NCBI RefSeq assembly: GCF_009650435.1 | Contig: NZ_VVIP01000033.1 | Coordinates: 1 to 64,000, forward strand | Direction: 5' to 3' | DNA length: 64,000 nt | DNA from: Foetidibacter luteolus | Lineage (GTDB): Bacteria > Bacteroidota > Bacteroidia > Chitinophagales > Chitinophagaceae | Shown: positions 8,562 through 18,569 of the stretch, piece after piece | Numbering within the stretch: the stretch's first letter is position 1 | Layout: each line of letters starts with the position of its first letter | Program-made: the position numbers and the translations under genes | The notes under the pieces: model-generated | Told to the model about the DNA's origin: nothing | The model's input: the letters and a program-made list of their open reading frames with translations, nothing else | Databases searched by the model: none

Positions 8562-9014
8562 TCACAAATCTACATATTTTTTACGCACTGCAAAGGAATG
8601 GTAAGTTGTGTTTTTCCGGAAGGGTTCCCAGTCTTCATCAGTCAACCCTAAAATAATAAAGTCCTTTTCAATATCTGTAAGGTTGTTTGCAACTCCAATT
8701 CTATAAAGTCTTGTTCGTGCAAGTGTACTGCCTGTTGCAATAACAACCGCACCGGGGTAACACTCTGTAAAAAAGTATAAGGTTTGCGCTACAGTCGCTA
8801 ACACTTTTTTACTGTCGCTGTTATTGGTCACGGTAAGATCACTTATAAATCCTGTTTTGGGGTCTTTATCGCCGAATCCTAAGTTGTAATATCCACGTAC
8901 ATTGATTTCTGTATAATGTACAACCTTGGTTATTGTCCCTTTTGGGCCAGTGCTATTAAACTCAAAAGTCAACATGTCTGGCGAGCTTTCAAATGAGTAA
9001 CGGTTATCTAACAT
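8562..9014 (-). CDS. DUF6934-like hypothetical protein
   Basis: A 150-residue soluble protein without export signal. The pattern (YSFESSPDMLTFEFNSTGPKG near the start, YNLGFGDKD, ATVAQTLYFFTECYPGAVV, then TGSTLARTRLYRIG) resembles the Bacteroidota-restricted DUF6934 family, recognised from memory rather than a search. Members are of unknown function and often recur in one genome. The 53-residue gene follows after four bases. The spacer upstream (9015-9457) is rich in dispersed repeats, consistent with an accessory cassette. Confidence 0.7.
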   Translation of the reverse strand: MLDNRYSFESSPDMLTFEFNSTGPKGTITKVVHYTEINVRGYYNLGFGDKDPKTGFISDLTVTNNSDSKKVLATVAQTLYFFTECYPGAVVIATGSTLARTRLYRIGVANNLTDIEKDFIILGLTDEDWEPFRKNTTYHSFAVRKKYVDL

Positions 9015-9457
9015 AAACCGCTAAATTAAACGTTTTATCTTACCTGGCGGGCCGGAATACGGGTATCGCTGGTTCGCCACATGCATATTTGATAAAGCCT
9101 ACAGATAGTGCCCATCTATGTGGCCATCCGGGCCGGTGTTTTCAGTAGCTAAACCAAGGCTAAAGCTGTTGCCGGGTTTCAATTAACCCAACGCTTAAGC
9201 CTTGGGTTAAAAGTAGAAGCGCTAATGGCTTTAGCCTGAGTGTTGTAAATATCTTTCTGCCAGGTAGCTACTGTGTCCTGTCATTACCCATCCCTTGCCT
9301 GGTTTCTGGCAGCCTACTGCCCATTAAAAATTACTCCGCCTACGCTTCGATAAAAGCCCCATTGCGTACAGAACGTACAAGAGTGCGACGCAACGGAAGC
9401 TTAATGCTTGTTCCTCCTGCCGGGCCCATAATAACTCTTCTTCAGTAACCGGGGCCT
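9015..9457. other. Intergenic spacer with R3 repeat
   Basis: Holds the promoter region of the DUF6934-like gene and a minus-oriented copy of repeat R3 (9296-9430; GTACAAGAGTGCGACGCAAC at its core). No gene or terminator was recognised for the SusD gene that ends here. Confidence 0.55.
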
Positions 9458-10873
9458 TTATTGGTCCCACCAGAGCTTATCGGCCAGCGAGCCTACCTGC
9501 GGTACGTTTTCGGCATTGCGGCTGGTTTCGGTGGTAGGGTAACCTACCCGCCTGATAAAGCTGGTGAGCAGCGCATTGGCGGGCAAGGCAAAATCCTTAT
9601 ACTGGTAGTTGTGCCGCCGTGCATCAGTCCAGGCTTCGGGGTGCAGAAACATGGCCACGTATTTTTCCTTAAAAACAAGGTCTTTGGTAAACGCGGCCTG
9701 CCCCACGGCTACAGCAGGGTTGGCCAGGTAGGCATCCCTGTCTGCTTCCGGCACACCCAGCTTGTCCATGTTGGCTTTAATGCCGTCAAGGTAAGCCTGG
9801 TAAGCCCTTGCTTTGTCTGTGGCAAAAGCGGCTTCGGCTTCTATAAACTTCATTTCCGCAAAGGTTACCAGTAATAGAGGGGCGCCTGTTTTTGAATAAA
9901 AACCGTTGAGGGAAAGGTAAGACTCGTCGCCGGTGGTGCCTCCACCGGAACGGCCTGCGCCATTACGGGTGCCCTTATAAGTGCCTTGTTTGGTGGTATC
10001 GGTAATATAGGCAATACGGGGGTCGAAAACGCCGTAAGTAGTGCCATTGAGGGCGTCTATAAAAGTGGCGCTCATCCAGCCGTCCAGCAGGTTCTGCGTA
10101 TTGTTATAGGCAGACAGGTTCCAGGGGCTGCGGTTAACAAAGCGTGTAAGCTGGGCATCATCGCTGTTAGAAGTGTAGGCATTGCCCAGCGCTGTCAGTA
10201 TAGCCGCGGGGTCGTAAGCAGGCAGCTTGCCCAGCCTGTTTAGCAGGCGGGCCTTAAGTGCATAGGCCGTCTTTATCCAGGCAGCTTTTTCGTCTGTAGC
10301 GCCACCATGCACCAGGTCGTTAGCGGGGTCTAATACAATGCCGGGGTTGGCCTGTTGCAAGGCGGCTATACCATCATCCAGCAGTTGCAGGCAACTATCA
10401 TAAACGGCCGGGGCATCATCGTAAGCGGGCTTGAAAATATTGGGGTTCCAGGCCTGGCTGTAAGGCACATTGCCAAAGAAATCTATCAGCAGGCTCATGT
10501 TCATGGCATTGGTAATTTTTGCCACGCCTATGTGTTGATAGGCATTCCTTTCAACGGCGATTGCTTCCATTTTGCGGCTGTCTTCAATAATGTCGTAAAT
10601 ATTCAGCCAAAGAGCGCTCCTGTCCACATTTTCATATACATCAGAACCACTTGACGCGTTGGGCGAGGCCAACTGCTGCGTATAATAAGCGGTAACGTTG
10701 CCTGCCCTGTTTACATTAATACCGGTTTGATAAGTTACGTTGGCTAATAACGCATTGATAGGCGGGTTTTGCGTTTGGTTGGGATTGGCCTGGTTAATAT
10801 CCAGGTAGTCTTTGCCGCAGGAAGCCAGTACAAGTGCCAGTATAAAAAGAAAAAATATATTGTTGTTTCGCAT
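9458..10873 (-). CDS. SusD/RagB-like nutrient-binding outer-membrane lipoprotein
   Basis: A 471-residue lipoprotein with lipobox LVLASC (cysteine at about residue 19) followed by GKDYLDIN, the usual start of SusD-like mature chains. The alpha-helical body and the late EAWTDARRHNYQYKDFALP segment match the SusD-like_2 branch. SusD proteins cap their SusC porin at the cell surface and capture a glycan or peptide. It starts 11 bp after the SusC gene and is co-transcribed with it. The ligand is not readable from sequence; nearby GH30 and GH10 genes make a hemicellulose fragment plausible. Confidence 0.92.
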   Translation of the reverse strand: MRNNNIFFLFILALVLASCGKDYLDINQANPNQTQNPPINALLANVTYQTGINVNRAGNVTAYYTQQLASPNASSGSDVYENVDRSALWLNIYDIIEDSRKMEAIAVERNAYQHIGVAKITNAMNMSLLIDFFGNVPYSQAWNPNIFKPAYDDAPAVYDSCLQLLDDGIAALQQANPGIVLDPANDLVHGGATDEKAAWIKTAYALKARLLNRLGKLPAYDPAAILTALGNAYTSNSDDAQLTRFVNRSPWNLSAYNNTQNLLDGWMSATFIDALNGTTYGVFDPRIAYITDTTKQGTYKGTRNGAGRSGGGTTGDESYLSLNGFYSKTGAPLLLVTFAEMKFIEAEAAFATDKARAYQAYLDGIKANMDKLGVPEADRDAYLANPAVAVGQAAFTKDLVFKEKYVAMFLHPEAWTDARRHNYQYKDFALPANALLTSFIRRVGYPTTETSRNAENVPQVGSLADKLWWDQ

Positions 10874-10884
10874 AGTTAATGATT

Positions 10885-13800
10885 TTAGAATTGAAGGTTT
10901 ACACTGAACAAAAAGCTTCTTACAGCGGGATAAGTGAACCCGGAGAAACTGTCTGAAGTATTATCCCCGGAAGGAGAAGAACTGGATTCCGGGTCGAAAC
11001 CTGTAAAATCTGTTTTTAACCAAAGGTTGTTGCCAGTGGCTGAAACGGTAGCGCCGGTAAATACTTTGGATTTAGCCAGCCATGTTTTTGGTAACGTGTA
11101 AGAAAGTGAAACTGATCTTAGCCGTACCCATGAGGCATCTTCAATAAAGTTTTCGCTGGAGCCACGGTAAACATTGCGGTAATAACCATTACCATAGTCT
11201 TTACCATCCGGCCCGCGGCCCTGGCCGAAAAATACAGCCCTTGTATTGGTTTTGCCGTCGGCATCCACACCGGGAATAACAATCATTTCCGTGCGGTTCT
11301 CTGTAAACTTAGCTGTGCCGAACGCTGCCATGAAATTGGCGAACTGGTTGTAGCGGTACTGGCCCTGGCGTATATCGAACAGTACAGACAGGGAGAATTG
11401 CTTATAGCGTAAAGTCTGCATGGTGCTGGCAATCCATTTGGGCAGGGAACTACCCAGGTAGCGTTGCGTAGCATCCACCACAGGAAAAGCGGCGGTATCC
11501 AACTGGTAAGGCAGGTTTTTGTACAGGCTAATACCATCATCAGCCACACCCCCGTAATACCTGCGATAGCTGGTGCCAAACATGGCGCCATAAGCGTATC
11601 CCGGTACCAGCTTCGTGGTTACATTGGAGCTAAGGTAGCCAAACTGTGAACCGATGATAATCTCAGACACATCCTCGTTTAGCCTGATAACACGGTTTTT
11701 GTTGGTGGAAAAATTGATGCGGAAATCCCAGCTAAAATTTTTTGACTGAACTGGAACAGCGGAAAGTGTTATTTCCAGGCCTTTGTTTTCAATTTCACCG
11801 GCGTTAAGGTAGGCGGCGTCATACCCGGTGGCGTTGGATATTTTGGCAGGCAGTAACAGGTCTTTGCTTTTTGAAAGATAAGCTACCAATTCCAGCCCCA
11901 GCCTGCTTTGCAGAAACCGGAATTCAGCGCCTGCTTCGTAAGTATTGGTAAACTCCGGCCGCAGGTTGGGGTTGCCCAGTGAATTGCTTTCAGTAAAAGG
12001 AACAGCGGAGCCGATGGGGGTGCCGGCAATAAAACCAGTGGTAATGCCATAAGGGTCTCCATCCTTTCCCAGCTTGGCATAAGAGAGTTTCAGCTTGCCG
12101 TAATTCCACCAGGCTGGTGTTTTAAAGTGGTCGCTGAAAATGTAGCTAACACTGGCAGAAGGGTAAAAATAACTCCTGTTGCCCGGCGCCAGGGTAGAAG
12201 TAAAGTCCTTACGGCCGGTAACATTCAGGAACAGGTAGTTCTTCCAGCCCAGGGTGGCATCCGCGAATACGCCGTAGTTGCGGTAATCGCTTATGTAACT
12301 GTTACCCAGTACCCTTTTGGTGTTTTGCAGCAAAAACAGGTCTGGCACAACCAGGGTATCGCCCTCAGCGCTGGTGCGTCTTACTTTCACGTCACGTAAG
12401 TCATGCCCCAGTTTAACATCCAGGGTAAGGTTATCATTCACCAGGCTGGTAGTAATGTTGGCCATGGCGGTAGAAGTAAGTACCCGGTTGCGCAGGTTGT
12501 ATTCGTTTACAAAGCCCTGGCCGTTATCGCCGTTAACAATTTCGCCAACAGTGCCTTTGGGGCCGGGGGCGGTATGTGTTCTGGCATCATTGTAAAAATC
12601 GTTGCCGATGCGGTAAGAGAGGGTAAGCCATTTTACCGGCGTATAGTTAATAAAAGTGCTGGCAATGGTACGGCTTACATTGTCCACAAACCTGTTGGTG
12701 GCCAGGGTATACACCGGGTTGTCCGTAGCGCCGTAAGATTTTTGGGTGCCGTCGGCATTAATATAGTCCATCACGTTCAGCCTCGGTGTCCAGTAGATCA
12801 ATTGTTCACCGTACCTGTCTGCATTAATGCGGGTACCGCCGGAATTGATGAAGTTAATAGAAGCGCCGGCCTTTACTTTGGATGATATGGTAAACTGTGC
12901 ATTTACCCGGGCATTATAGCTGCGGTAATCGCTAAAAGGTATTACCCCGTTCTGGTTAAAGTAAGACAAAGATCCAATCAGTTGCATCCTGTCTGTACCG
13001 CCGGTTACATTAACGGTATGGCGGGTTTGGTTGCCGGTTTTGTAGGCTTGTTTATAGTTGTCATAAATCTGGTCTGGGTGGGTAGGGTCAATGGCTTTGG
13101 CATCCGCAATGGTGGGCCCCCAGGATGGCCAGAAACTAATGGGGTCGTATTCAGGCAGGCGGGATACGGTGCCCACATAGCCCTGTGTAAATTTATCCTG
13201 CACTTCCGGCGTTTTGTTAACCTTGTCTATACCATACATGCCATTGTAGCCAACCTGCATCCTGCCACTGCGGGCAGATTTTGTGGTAATCAGTATGGCC
13301 CCGTTGGCGGCCCTTATGCCATACAGGGCTGTAGCTGCGCCTCCTCTTAGTACAGAAACGCTTTCTATATCATCCGGGTTAATATCGCTGGCACGGTTGC
13401 TCATGCCACGTGTTTCGGCCCCGCCGGTGGTATAAGTGCTGTTGTCTATTTCTACGCCATCTACAATAAACAAAGGCTGGTTGTTCCTTCCGGCGTCAAT
13501 GGAGTTAATGCCCCGGATAATAATGCGTGCCCCCTGGCCAGGTGCGCCGCCGGAGCTGGATATCTGTACGCCGGCTACCTTGCCCTGCAGGGCATTCACC
13601 ACGTTGGGCTGGTGGTTGGCGTTAAGGTCTTTAGCATCAACCTGCTGCACCGTATAACCCAGCGACCTTTTTTCTTTCCTTATGCCAAAAGCGGTAACTA
13701 CCACTTCATCAAGGCTGGCCTGAGACGGTGTTAATGCCGCATCAACCACGGCGGCATTGTTTACCGGTATTTCCGTTGTGGCAAAGCCTACAAAAGAAAA

Positions 13801-14019
13801 TACCAGTACTGCGTTGTCTGTTTGCAGCGTAATGCTGTAGCTGCCATCCTCGCCGGATAAGGATTTGGTGGCAGTCCCTTTTTCTTCAATAACTACTTTG
13901 TCCAGTGGCTGCCCGTCGTTTGATGAAGTGATTTTTCCGGTAACGGTCTTGCCTTTTTGTGCTATGGCGCAGATTGAACTGAAAAGCAGCGCACACACGA
14001 AAGCGGTGAGTTTTCTCAT
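10885..14019 (-). CDS. SusC/RagA-family TonB-dependent outer-membrane transporter
   Basis: A 1044-residue protein: signal peptide ending at AIAQ (residue 21), a carboxypeptidase-like regulatory domain (about 22-105), a TonB-box region (VVVTAFGIRKEKRSL, just after residue 105), a plug with the typical NPDDIESVSVLRGGAATALYG segment, then a 22-strand barrel ending in the aromatic F. SusC proteins import SusD-captured ligand using TonB energy. It heads an operon with the SusD gene 11 bp on. No anti-sigma/ECF pair or hybrid two-component regulator is next to it, so how it is regulated is not visible. Confidence 0.95.
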   Translation of the reverse strand: MRKLTAFVCALLFSSICAIAQKGKTVTGKITSSNDGQPLDKVVIEEKGTATKSLSGEDGSYSITLQTDNAVLVFSFVGFATTEIPVNNAAVVDAALTPSQASLDEVVVTAFGIRKEKRSLGYTVQQVDAKDLNANHQPNVVNALQGKVAGVQISSSGGAPGQGARIIIRGINSIDAGRNNQPLFIVDGVEIDNSTYTTGGAETRGMSNRASDINPDDIESVSVLRGGAATALYGIRAANGAILITTKSARSGRMQVGYNGMYGIDKVNKTPEVQDKFTQGYVGTVSRLPEYDPISFWPSWGPTIADAKAIDPTHPDQIYDNYKQAYKTGNQTRHTVNVTGGTDRMQLIGSLSYFNQNGVIPFSDYRSYNARVNAQFTISSKVKAGASINFINSGGTRINADRYGEQLIYWTPRLNVMDYINADGTQKSYGATDNPVYTLATNRFVDNVSRTIASTFINYTPVKWLTLSYRIGNDFYNDARTHTAPGPKGTVGEIVNGDNGQGFVNEYNLRNRVLTSTAMANITTSLVNDNLTLDVKLGHDLRDVKVRRTSAEGDTLVVPDLFLLQNTKRVLGNSYISDYRNYGVFADATLGWKNYLFLNVTGRKDFTSTLAPGNRSYFYPSASVSYIFSDHFKTPAWWNYGKLKLSYAKLGKDGDPYGITTGFIAGTPIGSAVPFTESNSLGNPNLRPEFTNTYEAGAEFRFLQSRLGLELVAYLSKSKDLLLPAKISNATGYDAAYLNAGEIENKGLEITLSAVPVQSKNFSWDFRINFSTNKNRVIRLNEDVSEIIIGSQFGYLSSNVTTKLVPGYAYGAMFGTSYRRYYGGVADDGISLYKNLPYQLDTAAFPVVDATQRYLGSSLPKWIASTMQTLRYKQFSLSVLFDIRQGQYRYNQFANFMAAFGTAKFTENRTEMIVIPGVDADGKTNTRAVFFGQGRGPDGKDYGNGYYRNVYRGSSENFIEDASWVRLRSVSLSYTLPKTWLAKSKVFTGATVSATGNNLWLKTDFTGFDPESSSSPSGDNTSDSFSGFTYPAVRSFLFSVNLQF

Positions 14020-14272
14020 AAGCTAAAATTTGGAGCGTTAAAAAATGTCCAGAGGTAGGTATGATGCGCAGAAGGCAAACTGCGGGTTGTTACAAGCTGG
14101 TAGTTTGTAGTAGCAACAAAGCCGCAGTTAATGTTACAAGAAGCAATGAAAATAGTGATTAATTAATGAAGGCATGTACAGTATTGCGTATTTTTTACAC
14201 CAGTGGTAACACCGTTTAAAAATGATTTGCTCAGGCTGGCTATTTTCCTTTATTTTGCGCCTCTGAAAAAAA

Positions 14273-14346
14273 GACCCGGTAGCTCAGCTGAATAGAGCAA
14301 CTGCCTTCTAAGCAGTAGGTCATTGGTTTGAATCCAATCCGGGTCA
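14273..14346 (+). tRNA. tRNA-Arg (anticodon TCT)
   Basis: Complete cloverleaf: acceptor stem GACCCGG/CCGGGTC, D arm GCTC/GAGC, anticodon stem ACTGC/GCAGT with loop CTTCTAA (anticodon TCT at 14307-14309), T arm ATTGG/CCAAT with loop TTTGAAT, and discriminator A. CCA is not encoded. It reads AGA (and AGG) arginine codons. A terminator follows directly. Confidence 0.95.
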
Positions 14347-14351
14347 CAAAG

Positions 14352-14381
14352 CCGGCACAAGTTAAATGTGCCGGTTTTTTT
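14352..14381 (+). terminator. Intrinsic terminator of tRNA-Arg
   Basis: The stem CCGGCACA/TGTGCCGG (8 bp, 7-nt loop) is followed by a seven-T run, five bases after the tRNA end. Confidence 0.9.
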
Positions 14382-14434
14382 ATTGTGGACGTTGTGTAAG
14401 GCTAACCTTAGTCAACTGCTGCGTTAAAGGTAAA

Positions 14435-14576
14435 TCAGGGGGTGCCCCCAAGCTGCGCAAGGGGTCGGGCTTTCCGCTAATACTCCGGCACAAAAGCTCT
14501 GCTGTCATGGCCTCACCGGGGTATTCGCTGCAATCCCTCACCCAAAAGTGTAACCTGTTGCAAGTTTTGCAGGCCA
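14435..14576 (+). repeat. REP-like dispersed repeat R1, copy B
   Basis: Order: GGGGGTGCCCCC, loop AAGCTGCGCAA, GGGG, CGGGCTTTCCGCT, ACTCCGGCACAAA, ACCGGGGTA, CAATCCCTCACCC, and a tail to TTGCAGG. The CCCC/GGGG arms would form a small hairpin. A short reading frame here is created by the repeat. Confidence 0.7.
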
Positions 14577-14693
14577 ATTAAAGGGTACAGCTACAAAAAA
14601 CTTTCAGGCTGCTATCTTTTGCAAAAAGCTGTTCATAATTTTTTACAGGGGTGTATATTGCCGGTTAGTTGTTTTTCCACAACTATTAAACCA

Positions 14694-16214
14694 ATGAATA
14701 ACATGCACAAACCCATATTTATCTTCTGCTGTATTACCAGCCTTTTACTAACCCAGGTTACCAATGCCCAGCGGGCGCAAACAGTTGTAATAAGTTTTGA
14801 TGAAAGCCATGCCTACCAGACTATAGACAACTTTGGCGCTTCCGATGCATGGGCCTGCCAGTTTGTTGGTAATTGGCCCGACGCAAAAAAGAATGCCGTG
14901 GCTGATTGGCTGTTTAGCCTGGATACATTGCCCGATGGCAACCCCCGTGGTATTGGGTTAAGTTTGTGGCGTTACAATCTTGGCGCCGGCAGTGCCGAGC
15001 AGCAGGAGGGAAGCGGTATAAAAGATGAGTGGCGCCGTGCAGCCCTTACGCTTGGCAATAGCGAAAAAGTGCAGGCTCAAAACTGGTTTTTGAAGGCGGC
15101 CCAAAAAAGGGGCGTACAGCAGTTTCTGGGTTTCTACAACAGCCCACCGGTACAGTTTACTAAAAATGGAAAGGCGTATGCCACCAAAGGACAAAGCAAT
15201 ATAGCCAGTGCCAGCTACCAGGCTTTTGCCAGCTACACGGCACAGGCCATTGAACATATCAGCCAGGCTACAGGGGTAACGTTTACTTACATAAGTCCTG
15301 TTAACGAACCCCAGTGGGACTGGAGCGATGGTGGCCAGGAAGGTTGCCCCTACACCAATGCCGAAATCAGCGGGCTGGTTAAGGCATTCAGCAGTAGTTT
15401 CAATCAAAAAAAGCTGGCCACGCAATTAGTGGTTACAGAGTCAGGGCATCTTAAATACCTGCTTACCGCAGAGGATAAACAGGATAAGGACAACCAGGTG
15501 GCCGATTTGTTCCAGGCATCTTCGCCGTTGCATATTGGCGGCATGCCGAATGTGTACCCTGCCATCGCGGCGCACAGCTATTTCAGCACTTCGCCATTTG
15601 CGGATGGCATGCAGTTGCGCAACCGGGTAAGAGACACAGTTGCACAGGTAAAGGGTTTGCGTTACTGGCAATCAGAATACTGCATATTGGGCGATAACGC
15701 CGGCGAAATAGAAGGCAACAGGAAAGATCTCGGCATGCACCCCGCCCTTTATATAGCCAAGGTAATTCATGAAGACCTGGTAGGTGGCAATGCTTCGGCC
15801 TGGCAGTGGTGGACAGCCGTATCCGCCTACGATTACAAAGATGGACTGGTGTATGTAGATAAAAACAAGAACGACGGCCAGGTATCCGACAGCAAAATGC
15901 TGTGGGCGCTGGGCAATTACAGCCGCTTTATAAGGCCCGGTATGCAAAGGGTGCAGGTACAAACAAAAGACGGGAAAGATTTGCTGGTTTGCGGGTTTGC
16001 CAATGCTAAAAAAGACAAGCTGGTAATGGTACTGGTAAACGAAGGCCAGCAGGACAAAAACATTTCACTGCAGCCGAAGGGTAGCTCCAGGCGCTATCAA
16101 AAAATTACATTGTACAAAACCAGCGCAGATGCTAACCTGGCCAGGCAAGGGGTTTTTAAAGATGCAAGCTTTTCCGTGCCCGCTAAAAGTATTGTTACGG
16201 TAGTGATGGAGTAA
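14694..16214 (+). CDS. Glycoside hydrolase family 30-like, exported
   Basis: A 506-residue enzyme from the chosen start, which gives a clean signal peptide (MNNMHKPIFIFCCITSLLLT, ending at NAQ). An earlier in-frame start at 14619 would add 25 unlikely residues. After VISFDESHAYQTIDNFGAS the chain follows a (beta/alpha)8 barrel with acid/base E205 in SPVNEPQWDW and nucleophile E328 in YWQSEYCIL, then a beta-sandwich end, as in GH30 galactanases and xylanases. Together with the GH10 gene just downstream and the SusCD pair it points to plant cell-wall hemicellulose. The exact linkage cut, such as beta-1,6-galactan or glucuronoxylan, cannot be decided. Confidence 0.85.
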   Translation: MNNMHKPIFIFCCITSLLLTQVTNAQRAQTVVISFDESHAYQTIDNFGASDAWACQFVGNWPDAKKNAVADWLFSLDTLPDGNPRGIGLSLWRYNLGAGSAEQQEGSGIKDEWRRAALTLGNSEKVQAQNWFLKAAQKRGVQQFLGFYNSPPVQFTKNGKAYATKGQSNIASASYQAFASYTAQAIEHISQATGVTFTYISPVNEPQWDWSDGGQEGCPYTNAEISGLVKAFSSSFNQKKLATQLVVTESGHLKYLLTAEDKQDKDNQVADLFQASSPLHIGGMPNVYPAIAAHSYFSTSPFADGMQLRNRVRDTVAQVKGLRYWQSEYCILGDNAGEIEGNRKDLGMHPALYIAKVIHEDLVGGNASAWQWWTAVSAYDYKDGLVYVDKNKNDGQVSDSKMLWALGNYSRFIRPGMQRVQVQTKDGKDLLVCGFANAKKDKLVMVLVNEGQQDKNISLQPKGSSRRYQKITLYKTSADANLARQGVFKDASFSVPAKSIVTVVME

Positions 16215-16630
16215 TAGTATGGCAATGTTGGGGCTTTCGGCTTTTTAAGCTTTGTTCAGGCTTCAGTCCCGGCTTTTCGCTGCAAGTCCTCACCACTCGT
16301 TCCTCGTGGTTGCGGGCTTTCCGCTTCAATCCGGCAGCCATTCAGCCAAACAATACTACCCGGCAGGCATAGCGGGCACACTGAAACGTTGTGCAATCAA
16401 TCAACTTTAGTCGGATGCCCGGCAGGGGGCCGTTGATTGCTGACATGCAGTTGAAGTTACAGTAGCATAAAAGCTTAATCAGAGCCTTAGAAAGAAAAGT
16501 GCCGTATATTGTTTTTTCTTGACTTTTTGTGTCAAGCCTGCCACCGGGCTTGTTCCGGCACAAAAAAGTAAATAACAGGATTACTTATTACCATCAACTT
16601 TTGTATTAAAATATTCTTCTAAATTGTTTT
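16215..16630. other. Intergenic spacer with R2 repeat
   Basis: Contains REP-like repeat R2 (16261-16344) 46 bp after the GH30 stop, then about 250 bp of AT-rich sequence leading to the GH10 gene with no exact -7 box. Confidence 0.55.
16261..16344 (+). repeat. REP-like dispersed repeat R2, copy 1
   Basis: AGTCCCGGCTTTTCGCTGCA, AGTCCTCACCAC, a variable loop, GTGGTTGCGGGCTTTCCGCT, then TCAATCCGGCAGCCATTC. The second copy at 26253-26340 keeps the ACCAC/GTGGT stem but has a different, longer loop. Both sit about 45 bp behind a stop codon on the same strand. Confidence 0.75.
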
Positions 16631-17731
16631 ATGAAACTACTCTTAACCGCGCTTACTTTTTTGCTCTCGCTGGGGCATTATACTTTTCATAAGGATACAG
16701 AAGCCGCGTACATGGCAACAGATAGCACCAAAGGTTTAAAGGATTATTACGAAACGTATTTTCCCATTGGCGTAGCGGTTTCTCCACGGGCCTTGAGTAT
16801 GCCGGGTGAGTCAGCTTTGGTGTTGCAGCATTTCAATAGCCTTACCCCGGAAAATGCCATGAAGATGGGGCCCATACACCCGGCTGAAAACCAGTACAAC
16901 TGGAAAGGCGCAGATTCTATTGTTGCTTTTGCACAGGCGCATGGGCTTAAAGTGCGTGGCCACACGCTTTGCTGGCACCAGCAGGCACCCGCCTGGTTTT
17001 TTAAAGACACTGCCGGAAACCTGGCAACAAAGCAGGTATTGCTGCAGAGGTTGAAGGAACACATTACTGCCGTTGTAAGCCGGTATAAAGGAAAAATATA
17101 CGCCTGGGATGTAGTAAACGAAGCCATAGATGATAACCCGGCCAATTTTCTGCGCAATTCACTCTTCTATCAAATATGCGGGGAAGATTTTATTGCCAAA
17201 GCCTTTGAATATGCCCACGCTGCAGACCCTAACGCCATCCTTTTTTACAATGATTACAATACAGAACGCAGGGAAAAAGCAGACCGGATTTACCGTTTGC
17301 TGAAAATGCTGAAAGAAAAGGGCGTGCCGGTACATGCCGTTGGCCTGCAGGCGCATTGGAGTATCTATGAGCCGTCCCGCGAAGAGCTGGAGTATGCGAT
17401 AGAAAAATTCGCTTCGTTGGGTCTAAAAATACAGTTTACAGAACTGGATGTATCTGTTTACAAATGGGAAAAAGAGCGCCGGCAAAAAAGGGCCGATGAC
17501 GATGATGCTTTTACGGCGGAAAAAGAGCAGCAGCAATTGGAGAAATACAAAATGGCTTTTGAAGTATTCCGCAAATACAGGCAACACATTACCGGTATAA
17601 CGTTCTGGAATATATCAGACAGGTATAGCTGGCTGGACGTATACCCCGTGGCCGGCCGAAAGAATTACCCGCTGCTGTTTGATACCACGCTCCGGCCCAA
17701 AAAAGCTTATTGGGCAGTGGTGGATTTTTAG
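16631..17731 (+). CDS. Endo-1,4-beta-xylanase, GH10
   Basis: A 366-residue exported enzyme with a short signal peptide (MKLLLTALTFLLSLG) and a single GH10 barrel. The acid/base E164 is in WDVVNEAID and the nucleophile E271 in QFTELDVS; HTLCWHQQAPAWF and NDYNTE are further family signatures. It hydrolyses internal beta-1,4 links of xylan. There is no carbohydrate-binding module or type IX tail, so it is probably periplasmic or membrane-associated. It follows the GH30 gene on the same strand after a repeat-bearing spacer. Confidence 0.95.
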   Translation: MKLLLTALTFLLSLGHYTFHKDTEAAYMATDSTKGLKDYYETYFPIGVAVSPRALSMPGESALVLQHFNSLTPENAMKMGPIHPAENQYNWKGADSIVAFAQAHGLKVRGHTLCWHQQAPAWFFKDTAGNLATKQVLLQRLKEHITAVVSRYKGKIYAWDVVNEAIDDNPANFLRNSLFYQICGEDFIAKAFEYAHAADPNAILFYNDYNTERREKADRIYRLLKMLKEKGVPVHAVGLQAHWSIYEPSREELEYAIEKFASLGLKIQFTELDVSVYKWEKERRQKRADDDDAFTAEKEQQQLEKYKMAFEVFRKYRQHITGITFWNISDRYSWLDVYPVAGRKNYPLLFDTTLRPKKAYWAVVDF

Positions 17732-17805
17732 GAGGCGGCAATTCAGGCCCATCGCTTCATGTTCCCTCTTAATTGAGAAAATCAAACTTACCTATAAATT
17801 TGCCT

Positions 17806-18531
17806 ATGGGCCATACAACGAAACTTTCCGTAAATATCAATAAGCTGGCAACGCTCCGTAACAGCCGTGGCGGCAATAATCCTGATGTGGTAAAATCTGC
17901 TGTGGACGCACAGCGCTTTGGCGCTGACGGTATTACGGTGCACCCCCGGCCGGACGAAAGGCATATACGTTACAGCGATGTGCGGGAGATTAAAAAAATC
18001 ATCACTACCGAATTTAATATAGAAGGCAATTGCACAGAGCAAAAATTCGTTGACCTGGTGCTGGAAACCAGGCCCCACCAGGTAACATTGGTGCCCGATG
18101 CGCTTAACCAGGTAACCAGCAACCACGGGTGGAATACCATTGAGCACCAGCAATACCTGCAAGGTATGATTGAGGTATTTAAAAATGCGGGCATTAGGGT
18201 GAGTATTTTTGTTGACCCGGTAGTAGAAATGGTGGAAGCAGCCGCTACAACCGGTACCGACCGCATTGAGCTGTACACCGAAGGCTACGCCCGGGAATAC
18301 CACAACAACAAAGCATCCGCAGTAGCGCCTTATATAGCCGCCGCTGAAAAAGCACGGGAGACCGGCCTGGGCCTTAACGCCGGCCACGACCTTGACCTGG
18401 ATAACCTGCAGTACTTTAAGCAAAGTATACCCTGGCTGGATGAAGTATCCATAGGCCATGCACTAATTTGCGATGCCATTTACCTCGGCTTTGAAAATAC
18501 CATACAGATGTACAAAAGACAGCTTTTATAA
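17806..18531 (+). CDS. pdxJ: Pyridoxine 5'-phosphate synthase
   Basis: A 241-residue TIM-barrel enzyme that condenses 1-deoxy-xylulose 5-phosphate with 3-amino-1-hydroxyacetone phosphate in DXP-dependent vitamin B6 synthesis. Signatures: [49 protein letters not shown], and the [13 protein letters not shown] end. The ATG at 17806 is preferred because [12 protein letters not shown] is the normal family start and gives the usual length; a TTG 33 bp earlier would add an atypical extension. A TAAATTTG box (17795-17802) lies directly before the start, too close for a normal leader. It seems to be a stand-alone gene. Confidence 0.95.
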   Translation: MGHTTKLSVNINKLATLRNSRGGNNPDVVKSAVDAQRFGADGITVHPRPDERHIRYSDVREIKKIITTEFNIEGNCTEQKFVDLVLETRPHQVTLVPDALNQVTSNHGWNTIEHQQYLQGMIEVFKNAGIRVSIFVDPVVEMVEAAATTGTDRIELYTEGYAREYHNNKASAVAPYIAAAEKARETGLGLNAGHDLDLDNLQYFKQSIPWLDEVSIGHALICDAIYLGFENTIQMYKRQLL

Positions 18532-18569
18532 CGTGGGGGCGTAGGATTAGGTATAATAAACGCAAAGGC

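Noticed and set aside
14366..14581. Short plus-strand frame after the tRNA
   Set aside because: It starts in the tRNA terminator and consists of repeat R1.
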